64,000 bases of DNA from Tamarix chinensis (taxonomy: Eukaryota; Streptophyta; Magnoliopsida; Caryophyllales; Tamaricaceae): positions 138,850,859 to 138,914,858 of the forward strand of contig CM060171.1 in assembly GCA_030549775.1 (NCBI GenBank), read 5' to 3'. The notes beneath the pieces are model-generated. The model saw only the letters and a list, made by a program, of their open reading frames with translations, had not been told where the DNA came from and made no database searches. The position numbers were made by a program, and so were the translations under genes. The number at the start of each line of letters is the position of its first letter. The stretch's first letter is position 1. Shown here piece by piece: positions 55,034-64,000 of the stretch.

Positions 55034-57706
55034 ATGGAGTTGGGCTACTGCTTTTCATCATCATGGATCATGGTGTTCACTTCAGTCCTGTTGGGTGGTC
55101 TACTGGCCTTTTACGGGCTTCTAATGAAAGCAAATGAGTGGTTCTATGTAACCTACAGATTGGGGAAAAAACAGAGGCAGAGTCTTCCTCCAGGTGATAT
55201 GGGCTGGCCTTTTATCGGCACCCAGTTGTCTTTCCTCAAAGCCTTCAAGTCCAAGGATCCCGACTCTTTCATCTCCAACCTCGCTGCCAGGTCTGCATCA
55301 GCATGATAGCATCTCGTGTGTGTGTGTGTGTGTTTGTATTGATTCACACCTACGTTACAAATGCTATTATCGTTTTAATTTCCTTAAAATGCGGATGCCT
55401 ATACATAAATCTAATGTAGGAGCGGATAAATTTATTTATTGCAGGTACGGCCCGACTGGAATATACAGAGCAGTAATGTTTGGGAAACCATGTGTAATAG
55501 TAACAACACCAGAATCATGCAAGAGGGTACTGTCAGACGACACAACCTTCGGTCCAGGATACCCACAATCCATAACAAAACTGATGGGAAAGAAAGCATT
55601 TCACGGTATATCATACGACGAACACAAGAGGCTACGCAGGCTGACGACGCCGCCGCTCAGCGGACAGGAGGCCCTGTCGGCGTACCTCAAGCATGTGGAG
55701 GATATCGTCGTGAGTTGCTTGGAAGGATGGGCCAGAACGGATAAACCAATTGAGTTCTTGACGGAAACCAGGAAGATTGCTTTTGAGGTTATTATGTATG
55801 TTATGATGGGTGATAAGAGTACGGATCATCTGATTATGGATGCTTTGGAGAAAGAGTATACGGTTTTGAATCGTGGGTTGAAGTCTATGGCTATCGATCT
55901 CCCTGGCTTTGCATACCATAACGCACTTAAGGTGTGTGTGCGTGCCTACTAGTCTATTATATATATACATTCTGCTGCTGGACGATCATTTATATATATG
56001 TATGCTGACTATACATATATATATATATGCAGGCGAGGAAGAATCTGCAGAAGATCTTCCAAAGCGTGGTGGACGAGAGAAGGATGATGATTGTGAAGAA
56101 GAAGAAGAAGAAGACGATAGGTGATGATGATCGAGTAGTACAGGGTGGGGGTGACAGTAGAATGAAGAAGGATATGATGGATTTGTTAATGGGAGTGGAG
56201 GATGAAAATGGGGTGAAATTGAGTGACGAGGAGATTGTTGACTTGATCATCATGTTTCTGAACGCCGGCCATGAATCTTCTGGTCATGCTATAATGTGGG
56301 CCGTTCTCCTCTTACACGACCATCCTCATGTCTTTCAGACCGCCAAGGTATATGCTCTCTGCTTTTTCTTTATATATATATATATATATATATTTACTTT
56401 CATCATCATCAAATTATACATCTGGATCGAGTCAAAATCCAGACAGAATCTCGATCGTTAATAATTAACCCCCAGTTTGAAGATAATTGTCAAAAATATT
56501 TATCCAAAAAAATAATACTTTTTAGATTTATTTTTTTAACATAAATATTATCAAAAACTACTTTTATTAAATAACTTCAAAATTAATAATAGTAGTAGTA
56601 GCTCTTTATTTCCTCTCTCTTTGATTTTAATGTGATCGATCAATATATACATTGATTGGGGTGCAGGCTGAGCAGGAAGAAATTGTGAGGAGGAGACCAC
56701 CTACACAGAGTGGACTGAGTCTTAAAGAAACCAAGCAAATGGAATACCTTTCCAAGGTACGTACCCTCCCACTTATAAATTTATTCAGAGCAGGCATGTG
56801 CAAATGATCGAATATGCACAACATATTACTTATCATGATTGATTTTGGCTTGACTAATAAACCGTTTAAAAATTACTTACATCTTCTTTCAAATTATTGT
56901 TAATTAAGGTCATCGACGAAACCTTGCGCTGGGTTAACATCTCCTTCACTCTGTTTCGGGAAGCAACGACGGATGTTAACATAAATGGTCAGTATATGCA
57001 AGCATGCACGCATACATACATACACAACACTCTCTCGCATGCAAATTAACTCGTTATTCGGTGCCCACACATACATAGGTCATCTTGTCCCTAAAGGATG
57101 GAGGATCTTACCGTGGCTCAGAAGTGCTCATCTGGATAGCGACAAGTACGACAACTCCAAGGAATTTGATCCATCTCGATGGGATGTAAGTGCGCGCATA
57201 CTCTGCTAAACTCTGTGTTTGAGTGGGGTTTTAACCCTAAAATCAACTAACAATGTTCATAGACGTGCGGTTCACTTGAGATGAGATGGGTCTCCCTTTA
57301 CCGATTAATGAACGGTACATTACATAAAACTAAACTAATGAACGGCGCAGGATCCAAAGACGAGGACAAATTACATTCCCTTCGGTGCCGGAAGTAGGCT
57401 CTGCCCCGGACGTGATCTTGCAAGGCTTGAAGTCTACATTTTCCTTCACCACTTCCTCCTCCATTACAAGTACGGACTATAGTTAACATTCCCATCTGCA
57501 TTTCTTATACTACATTTTGCTTTTGCGTGCGCTGCTACAAACGACCCAACTCATGGGCATAATCAGAACATCTGTCTTCTCACGTGACGATTTGTCTCTC
57601 GTATGAATCGCGCAGGCTAGAGAGGGTGAATCCAGAATGCGAGATCAAGTACTTGCCCATTTCAAGGCCGGCTGATAACTGTCTCGCGAGGATTAAAAAG
57701 GCCTAG
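55034..57706 (+). CDS. CYP88: Cytochrome P450, CYP88 family (ent-kaurenoic acid oxidase-like)
   Basis: Eight exons: 55034-55290, 55445-55931, 56033-56347, 56667-56756, 56909-56987, 57079-57185, 57351-57469, 57616-57706. All introns are GT-AG, and phases join into 1545 nt (514 aa, no internal stop). Features: membrane anchor at about residues 11-31; hinge [12 protein letters not shown] (51-62); I-helix [15 protein letters not shown] (from 324); ExxR in VIDETLR (387-390); FDPSRWD; heme loop [10 protein letters not shown] with Cys463. CYP88A enzymes oxidise ent-kaurenoic acid to GA12 at the ER, using cytochrome P450 reductase. The I-helix is KAO-like. [20 protein letters not shown] and [15 protein letters not shown] lean toward CYP88D/L-type triterpenoid oxidases, so the substrate is open. 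A Lys-rich insert (270-275) plus an acidic/Gly stretch lengthens the region before the I-helix. Intact and probably functional. Confidence 0.92.
55316..55332 (+). repeat. (GT)n in P450 intron 1
   Basis: About eight GT units shortly after the first donor site. Introns 2 and 3 carry (TA)n runs at about 56015-56029 and 56372-56391. Confidence 0.8.
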
Positions 57707-57830
57707 ATGGCTCCCGACCTCTTATATGTGTACAAATTCATCTTATCATGATTGAGCTATACGTACCGTACTATTACTGAGTAATAATTGTTCTCTGTTG
57801 TATTTGGTCTTCGATATCGTTATGGACAAA

Positions 57831-57836
57831 AATAAA
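57831..57836 (+). other. Poly(A) signal of the P450 gene
   Basis: AATAAA about 125 bp after the stop codon, in an A-rich context. It is a canonical near-upstream element; the cleavage site would lie shortly after it. Confidence 0.5.
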
Positions 57837-57887
57837 TAATCTAGCTTGCTGTTGTATTATTTATTCCCTAGAGTTGTTTGAATGACC

Positions 57888-57890
<3 letters not shown>

Positions 57891-57956
<66 letters not shown>
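57891..57956 (+). repeat. (ATT)n microsatellite
   Basis: About 21 near-perfect ATT units just downstream of the P450 poly(A) signal. A (CT)n run lies at 58111-58138. Confidence 0.95.
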
Positions 57957-57958
<2 letters not shown>

Positions 57959-58329
57959 TCGCTCAACATTCTTTCTGGGATCTACTCACCGTGAAAAATG
58001 AAGCCAGTAAACTTAATTTGTACCAACTCCTGACATAATTAATAAGATGGGCAATTGTAATGATCACAGAATATCAATTAGAGGAGAAAAGGAAGAGCAA
58101 TGCTTATAGTCCTCTCTCTCTCTCTCTCTCTCTCTCTTAACAAAAGAAAATTTATCCTTATACTTGTCCATCAGTTTGTTTCTTTCACGTCGGTTTACCT
58201 TCTATGTTCGAGCCAAAAGCATCCAGTACATCTCATTATAAGATTATAACTTAATAGTCAAGGTCCGAGTCTTGGAGACAGAGTTTTAGGCTTCATTCAG
58301 TAAACAAGTTAAGCTGAGTTTGTCATTCA

Positions 58330-59128
58330 CGGGTGGTTTGTTTTGAGGGACTAGAATTGTGGGAATGAAAATTTGGAAAGAGATTTAATTATTTTATTGT
58401 TTATTTTGAGGGAATGGTAAATAAAATCAGGTTTAAGGATGCCAATTCCCAGTAATTTATTCCTAGGGGAGGCTAGTATTAAAATGATAGGAATTGGAAT
58501 AGAAGATAAAAATACCAAAATAACCTTGTATTATTGTGTATAAAAGTGTATTAATAATATTAATTATAATAATAATGATGATGATTATTATCTTTATAAT
58601 AATTATAACTGTGTTATAATTATTATCTTTATTATAATTCTAATTTTTATAATAATTAATTATAATTATAATTATAATAATTATAATTACAATAAAGATA
58701 ATCATAACTATAATAATAATTATTATTGTAAATATTATTTGATATAATAATAATAATAATTAATTATTATTATTATTATTATTACTGTTATCTGATCTGA
58801 TCGGATCGGATCTAACCTGATCGAATCTGATATGATGTTATATGATCTATTATGAGGAAAACAGGGTCGAATAATAGAAAAACATAATAATAATTTGTTA
58901 TATATATATATACAAAACTATAAATATTATAAATATAAAAAGGATATTTTTTATAAATTTATGATTATATTTCCAATCCTATTCCCATGTACCAAACACA
59001 GGAAACTTTTATTCCCAAGTTAATCCCATGAAATACCAAACATGGAAATGAGACTAAATAAACCAATTCTCATTTCTTAATTCTCATTCTCATTCCCAAA
59101 CTCTCATTCCCATTTACCAAACGGGCCG
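58330..59128. mobile_element. MITE-like element (799 bp) downstream of the P450
   Basis: The right end reads, in reverse, CGGCCCGTTTGGTAAATGGG and the left end CGGGTGGTTTGTTTTGAGGG, followed on both by GGGAATGA words. TCA flanks both sides (58327-58329, 59129-59131). The ends resemble Tourist/PIF-Harbinger MITEs, but the TCA duplication is atypical (TTA/TAA expected). The AT-rich interior holds ATAATTATAAT palindromes and a GATCTGATCGGATC run near 58795. Confidence 0.5.
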
Positions 59129-59131
59129 TCA

Positions 59132-60124
59132 GTAAATAAGTTTAATTTCAATGTCAAGTTCTATTCATTTACTAACAAGCCAGCTTGAATAATTAAGTGA
59201 GTTCCATTTTTAGCTTGTCCTCTTATTTACGCACAAAGTATTTTTAGACTTAATACTCTATTAAAAATATCATCTTAGTTCAATTATAATTACATAACAC
59301 AAGTCTCACTTGAGACTAATAGTTATAAACAAGCACAGAAAAAAATAATTATATATATCAGAATACTTACATATGACTTTTTGGTGATAATTTAAACAAG
59401 CCTATAACAAGTTTGTTTGTAAAACAAAAAAGATGGACTAAATCTATCTCAATCAACTCATTTGATAAACAAGCTCAAAGATAATACTTGTACTCTAATT
59501 ACTTAGCTATAAATAAATAAATAAAAGTTAGGTGCTAAAAATTATTTTATAAGCTATTTTGTATTGTGTCAAACATACGCTTTAAATAACTTTTAAGTTA
59601 ATTTTATCAAACATATATTCTAAATGAAAGTCAATCCTTTATCAAAACAAGCCAACTTGATTCCTCCCATACCCATGTTACACTATTAAAGTTTCTTAAC
59701 ATATAAAATATGGACCACTCTTATATAAGATAACTAAGCCCATCAAATCCCAACTCTTATATCATATGACTGATTGCACGATGCAACACCTTGCAACATG
59801 TTGATGTTGTAGACAATTCAAATAAATTTCTCTTATGCAATGTTGATTTTCTCACCTTCTTCCTCGCTAGGTCAACTTCTTCTTCTTCTTGATTTTAGAT
59901 TTGTAATCAATTTCAAAATAAATAGATTTTTGATCTAAAATCAATTTTAGCTTATTTGAAATAAATAGACCCTTGTAATCTACATGGGAAATGTGGTTCA
60001 GACTTGGGAGGGGCATTGTTGATCTACATACAAGATAAATAAGAAATAAACTTTTGAACATTAGAGGGACACTAGTGTGGTGTTAGACTAAGGACACTTT
60101 GATGCTCAAGTCAGTAACATAGGA
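59132..60124. other. AT-rich intergenic DNA
   Basis: No gene, no clear element and no splice pattern seen. The short frames here lack domains. Confidence 0.4.
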
Positions 60125-60144
60125 TGTCACTACTACAAATACGG

Positions 60145-60445
60145 GAAATAATAACGGGACATTAATAACGGTAGTTCGAAAACCGTTGTCAAACGCGTGA
60201 AAATTAATCGGCGGGAAGTTTTGATAACGGTTCTAGTTAAAAACCGTTATTAAAAGGGCAACGTTAAAATTTGGACGGATGTTTTAATAACGGTTTTATA
60301 TAAACCGTTATTAAAAGAGGATTTAATAACGGTTCATATTAGAACCGTTGTCAAAAGTCAGAAGCTTTTAATGACGGTTCTTCCAGGAACCGTTATTAAA
60401 AGATGTTTTAATAACGGTTCTCTCAGGAACCGTTATTAAAACCCC
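60145..60445. repeat. Left subterminal AATAACGGTT/AACCGTTATT array
   Basis: About ten to twelve copies of the 10-bp word in both directions, mostly as AATAACGGTTCT....AACCGTTATT hairpins. The matching right array is 62025-62370. Confidence 0.85.
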
Positions 60446-62024
60446 AAAATCAAACTTTTATTTCTCGCTCGGTTCTGTTTCGTGCCAAAATTTTCAGACT
60501 CTCTGCTCTTTCATTCTCTTGCTCTCCTTCCTTCTCCTTGCAAACCCTCGCACCACCAGGCTCCTCTCAAGTAAAGGAAACCCTCGCACCGCCACACCTC
60601 TGCCATTGTTCCGAAGCTAGCTGGCACTTGCACATTCATCCTCCGTCGTGTTTGAAGCTCTTGCCTCTCTCAACATTCTGACCGTCGTGTTTGTAGCTAG
60701 CTCACTTTATGTATGTGTTTGTTCTTCCTCTCGTAACTTTTTATCTACTTATATAAATGCATGTCTGTCGCCAGGGTTTCGTTCGAAAATGTGTTGTTGA
60801 ATGTGTTGGCTGAAAATTTTGCTGTTTGTTGTTGAATTTGTTGCGTTGTTGTTATATATTAACAAATGCATGTGTTGGCCGAGAGCTTTACATATTATTG
60901 TTGTATTTGTTTGTATGGAGAATATAGATTCAACATTATTTAGAGCTACGACCATAATAAACAAAAGAGAAGACATTATTGAGGTTATTTAGAGCTAGAT
61001 TCAACTGTAAACTTTGGAGGGTCATAACTTTTTCATGCGACCTCGGATTTAGGTGATCCAGGAGGCTATTTTGGGTAATTTTTCGAGATCTACGACGTGG
61101 AAAAATGGCAGAGCCGGTTTGGCCAATATCGGAGCCCAAAAAAGGCCGTTTTGGCCTCTAAATTTAGGTTTTTTTGTGATACAACCTTTTTAGGGCCTTT
61201 TTTACAAATTGAACCTTTAATTTAGGGTATGATGGTGTTATATAACCTCTTGATTATAGTGGTAACATATGTTGCCTACCTTTGTATTATTTTTTATGTA
61301 GGGTAATACATGTTTTCATTTATTTTAGTTTTTACTTTTATCAGAATTGTTTTTCCTCTATTGTTTATCTTTTTATTGTAATTATGGATGAGATAAGAGC
61401 TTCAGGTACCTCCAAAATTGAAGATCTTCGAGACAAAGGAACTTAGATGATGATGATGAAATTGAAGTTTTTAAGGGTTCAAGTGAAGAAGACGAGCAAT
61501 GGATCTTATAGTCTAGAATAGATCGGTCAACATAGATCCAAGCCATGTATGTTTGCTTTTCCATATTTTTCTATTAATGAATCATGACATACCTAATGGC
61601 TAACTGTATATTAATTGAAACATGGGTGTTGTAATTTTTCACCGATGACTATGCACGAGGCCAGCAATATAATGTTGATCAAATTGATGAAGTTAGAGGC
61701 CAAGCACGTGCACTCATTCATTCGGTAGCGATTTATATATTCTACATGCATTTTTAGGTTTGTATTTCGTCTATCAGCCTAGATATGTGAACTCTTTACT
61801 TTGGGTGTAGAGCTACCAAGTTGTGGTATGCCCACTAATTTTATTGCAAGTATAGTTGGTGTATTGAGACATGCATACCAATTATAGATTGATTGAAATT
61901 ATGGTGTGATTGCAGATTTGGTATGAATTGATGTTGTTTTACATTGCAGATTTGGTAATTGTTTTAACATACAGATTTGGTAACTGTGTATGTGGGCAGG
62001 AACAAAACTGCGAAAAAAAAAGTG

Positions 62025-62370
62025 GAGTTTTAATAACGGTTCTTATAAAAAACGTTATTAAAACCTTGTATTAATAACGGTTCTGATAAAAACCGTTATT
62101 AAAATGTAGGTTTTAATAACGGTTCTTCTAAAACCGTTATTAAAACTCCAGTTTTTAATAACGGTTTTCATCAGAACCGTTATTAAAAACTGGAGTTTTC
62201 ATAACGGTTTTTAAGTAAAAACCGTTATTAAATATGAAGTTTACGCACATATTCGCGGGTTTTTGTGTATTTTTCATGACGGTTATGAACCGTTATTAAA
62301 GATTTAATAACGGGCGATTCAATAACGGTTGAAAACCGTTATTAAAACTATAAAATAACCGTTATTAAAA
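62025..62370. repeat. Right subterminal AATAACGGTT/AACCGTTATT array
   Basis: At least twelve copies, as paired inverted words like the left array, ending 18 bp from the terminal repeat. Confidence 0.85.
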
Positions 62371-62391
62371 CCCATTTCCGTGGTAGTGTGT

Positions 62392-63480
62392 GAATAATAA
62401 AAAATGAGAAAAAGAGGGGCCAAAGTCACATAGTTATTAGGTCATGTAGGCATGGACACTAGTGGTGGGGGTTTTGTGGTCCCTAGCCAGCAATGTCTAT
62501 AGGGGTGTTGTCAAGGCAGTAAGAAGTAGGAAATAATAGAGATTTGTGTGAGTTGAAAAGGTTAGCAACGGATTGCAGAAAGACGATAAAGAGTAAAGGT
62601 TGCTTGATAGTTAGTTGGGAGTAGATATTTTTTTCATCCTATCCTTTGGGGGGCTTGTGACTCCGTTGTTTATGAAGGTCGTGGATTACAATATTCCTCT
62701 GTGTAAGTGGAACAAAGCCATCATTAGAGGAAACTAATGTTGAGAAATAGAGGGTTAGGTCATGTTTAAATGGAATGGAGCATGATTAATTGTGAATCAA
62801 TCTTGTTGAATGTTGGTGGTTTAAAGTTTAACCATGGCTTGTTGTGTGGGTGGTTTAAAGATTTCATGAATTAATCTATGGAATTTCTTGCATGAAATCT
62901 AGAACCACCCATGGCGTATGGATCTTTTAGGCTTTATCGATTTAGGCTAAGCCAATGGGTTGGATTCTACCGATACATTTAATACCCCCAATCCCTAAGT
63001 TAAGGGCCTTGACTTATGGAGTGGATGATATAGTGACAATTCCAATGATTCAGGTTATAGGGCTTGATTGGTTCTTTGTGGAGCAAATGATGGCCTAGCC
63101 TATAGGTTAAGGCACGTGTAATTATTTTAACTGATCATGCCTATTCCCAAACATTTTCGTTTCAAAATTTTGTCCCCTTTTAAGATAAGGAGAGAAAACA
63201 AGCACTTTGATTGTCTGGTATTGTTTTGCTTGATTTGTAGAGATTCAGATAGTTGCCAACCATTGTTTTCCAGTGAGTGTCTGATAAGTTCATATTTTGA
63301 CACATTTTATACCATTATAATCTTAGTTTTTAGTATTTTATTTAACTAATATAGTTGAATAATTATTGTTTTATGTTTAAGTGGTAAAAATTGCATAAAT
63401 ATTATTATTTAAGCTAAAATGATATAAATTAAGTAAATTTAGAATAAAATATTATTTATTAATATTTATTTAATTTTATT
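62392..63480. other. Intergenic DNA without recognised features
   Basis: No sustained frame. The frame at 63137-63349 has no domain. The last 120 bp are very AT-rich. Confidence 0.35.
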
Positions 63481-63599
63481 TTGCAAGTATTGTCTTGAAA
63501 TAAAGGAAAAATAAATTAAAAAAAAAAGAAATTGGACCAACGGCCAAAGGCCGAAGGCCCAAAGGCCAGGAAACGAAACAAAACAACGCCCAATAATGA

Positions 63600-64000
63600 T
63601 CAGCAAACCAAGGGCTGACGTGGGACACACAAGAGGAGAAAAAGAAAAGGAAAACGGAGAGCTACGACAGGGCCAGCAGTAGTCAGCCACACATAGCAGG
63701 GCTGACGTGGCACAAACGAAAAAAAAAAGAAGCCGCAGAGCGGCAGAACGCAATAAAAGGAATAGTGAGACGAACCAAAAGAAAGTAGTGTGGCAGAGCT
63801 GCGGAGAGAGCAAGAGAGGACGCAGAGGGTAGCGGCAGTACGAGCGAGAGCCTTCACAAGCTCAGACAAGTAGTGCGACAGAGAATTCAGAGGCTTAGCC
63901 GAACAGTGAAGGACAGAGGCAGACACGGACTTCGAGGCGCGGCAACACAGTAGCAGCAGCCTCCATCAAGCGTCAGCCGGAAGAAAAAGAAAAAAAAGAA
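63600..64000 (+). promoter_or_regulatory. Promoter-like, purine-rich segment cut by the window edge
   Basis: Two TGACGTGG boxes (63616-63623 and 63703-63710; bZIP-type ACGT core) lie in an imperfect 87-bp repeat. An AATAAAAGG TATA-like sequence follows (63752-63760), then a purine-rich, GC-richer leader to the end. This could be the U3/R of an LTR retrotransposon or a gene promoter whose body lies beyond the window. The minus-strand frames at 63466-63926 are probably artefacts. Confidence 0.3.

Larger units (their letters stand above)
60128..62388. mobile_element. Non-autonomous CACTA transposon (2.26 kb)
   Basis: The left end is CACTACTACAAATACGGG and the right end, in reverse, CACTACCACGGAAATGGG. 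The 3-bp duplication TGT lies at 60125-60127 and 62389-62391. Both subterminal regions (60145-60445 and 62025-62370) are packed with AATAACGGTT and its complement AACCGTTATT, mostly as inverted pairs 5-10 bp apart. Such arrays bind the TNPA-type protein in En/Spm elements. The middle is transcript-like (60470-61560) but encodes no recognisable transposase. Confidence 0.9.

Noticed and set aside
55432..55970. Minus-strand and alternative-frame ORFs over the P450 exons
   Set aside because: Shadows of the P450 coding exons; spliced + strand frames explain the region completely.
60145..62370. CRISPR-like array (regular short repeats)
   Set aside because: The words are inverted pairs at both ends of a CACTA element with TGT duplication; spacers are not unique or of constant length, and the DNA is plant.

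Overview
The window is nuclear DNA from a flowering plant with a repeat-rich genome. The only gene I can name is an intron-containing CYP88-family cytochrome P450 (55034-57706, + strand). Around it lie decayed retrotransposons of plant types: Athila-like Ty3/gypsy, plant L1 LINEs with DUF4283/zinc-knuckle or RRM ORF1s, and Cassandra TRIMs carrying 5S-rRNA-like LTRs. There are also CACTA, hAT and Tourist-like elements. The P450 sequence looks more eudicot than grass, but the species cannot be told. Almost every long open frame outside the P450 is a retrotransposon remnant or low-complexity DNA read as protein. || Layout, left to right. 1-5973: Athila/Tat-type Ty3/gypsy element on the minus strand (integrase, RNase H/RT, protease, gag, primer-binding site), riddled with stops. 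6238-6686: minus-strand Cassandra (LTR, PBS, internal domain). 6690-8140 (-) and 8146-9073 (+): LINE 1, with ORF1 inverted relative to its RT, resembling a twin-priming inversion. LINE 1 resumes at 18002-18491 and 21842-22990, because two giant LTR-like elements (E1 9074-17996, itself split by E2 10038-15750; and E3 18492-21841) sit inside it. 23392-23600: Tourist-like MITE. 23650-26430: more gene-like DNA with one plausible but unrecognised terminal exon. 27080-30480: AT-rich degenerate minisatellite hosting at least two hAT-type MITEs with 8-bp duplications, then a truncated giant-LTR fragment (E6). 32361-38248: LINE 3 (+), RRM-type ORF1 and full-length but nonsense-riddled ORF2. 38250-53830: LINE 2 (-), interrupted by two more giant elements (E4 39402-44030; E5 44085-48507, which holds a three-LTR Cassandra), by a Cassandra solo LTR (49932-50224) and by an unassigned insertion. 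54884-57836: P450 gene with TATA box, eight exons and poly(A) signal. 58330-59128: MITE. 60128-62388: non-autonomous CACTA element. 63480-64000: GC-richer promoter-like segment cut by the window edge. || The most notable pattern is a family of five 3.3-5.7-kb elements (E1-E5, plus fragment E6). Each starts TG(T/A/C)AA(T/C)AC and ends (G)GTGTTACA, GGTATTACA or a decayed form, and each is flanked by a 5-bp target-site duplication. They contain pyrimidine-rich leaders, TATA boxes in some copies, private minisatellites, a block of CCACCGG..AATAGTGG repeats and a terminal hairpin. TG...CA ends, 5-bp duplications and absence of coding capacity fit giant solo LTRs of a Tat/Ogre-like Ty3/gypsy lineage; that assignment is inference. 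All five sit inside LINEs or inside one another. || The P450 should be an ER-anchored monooxygenase of the ent-kaurenoic acid oxidase family (gibberellin pathway) or a close CYP88 relative recruited to terpenoid metabolism. Nothing else in the window appears to work with it.
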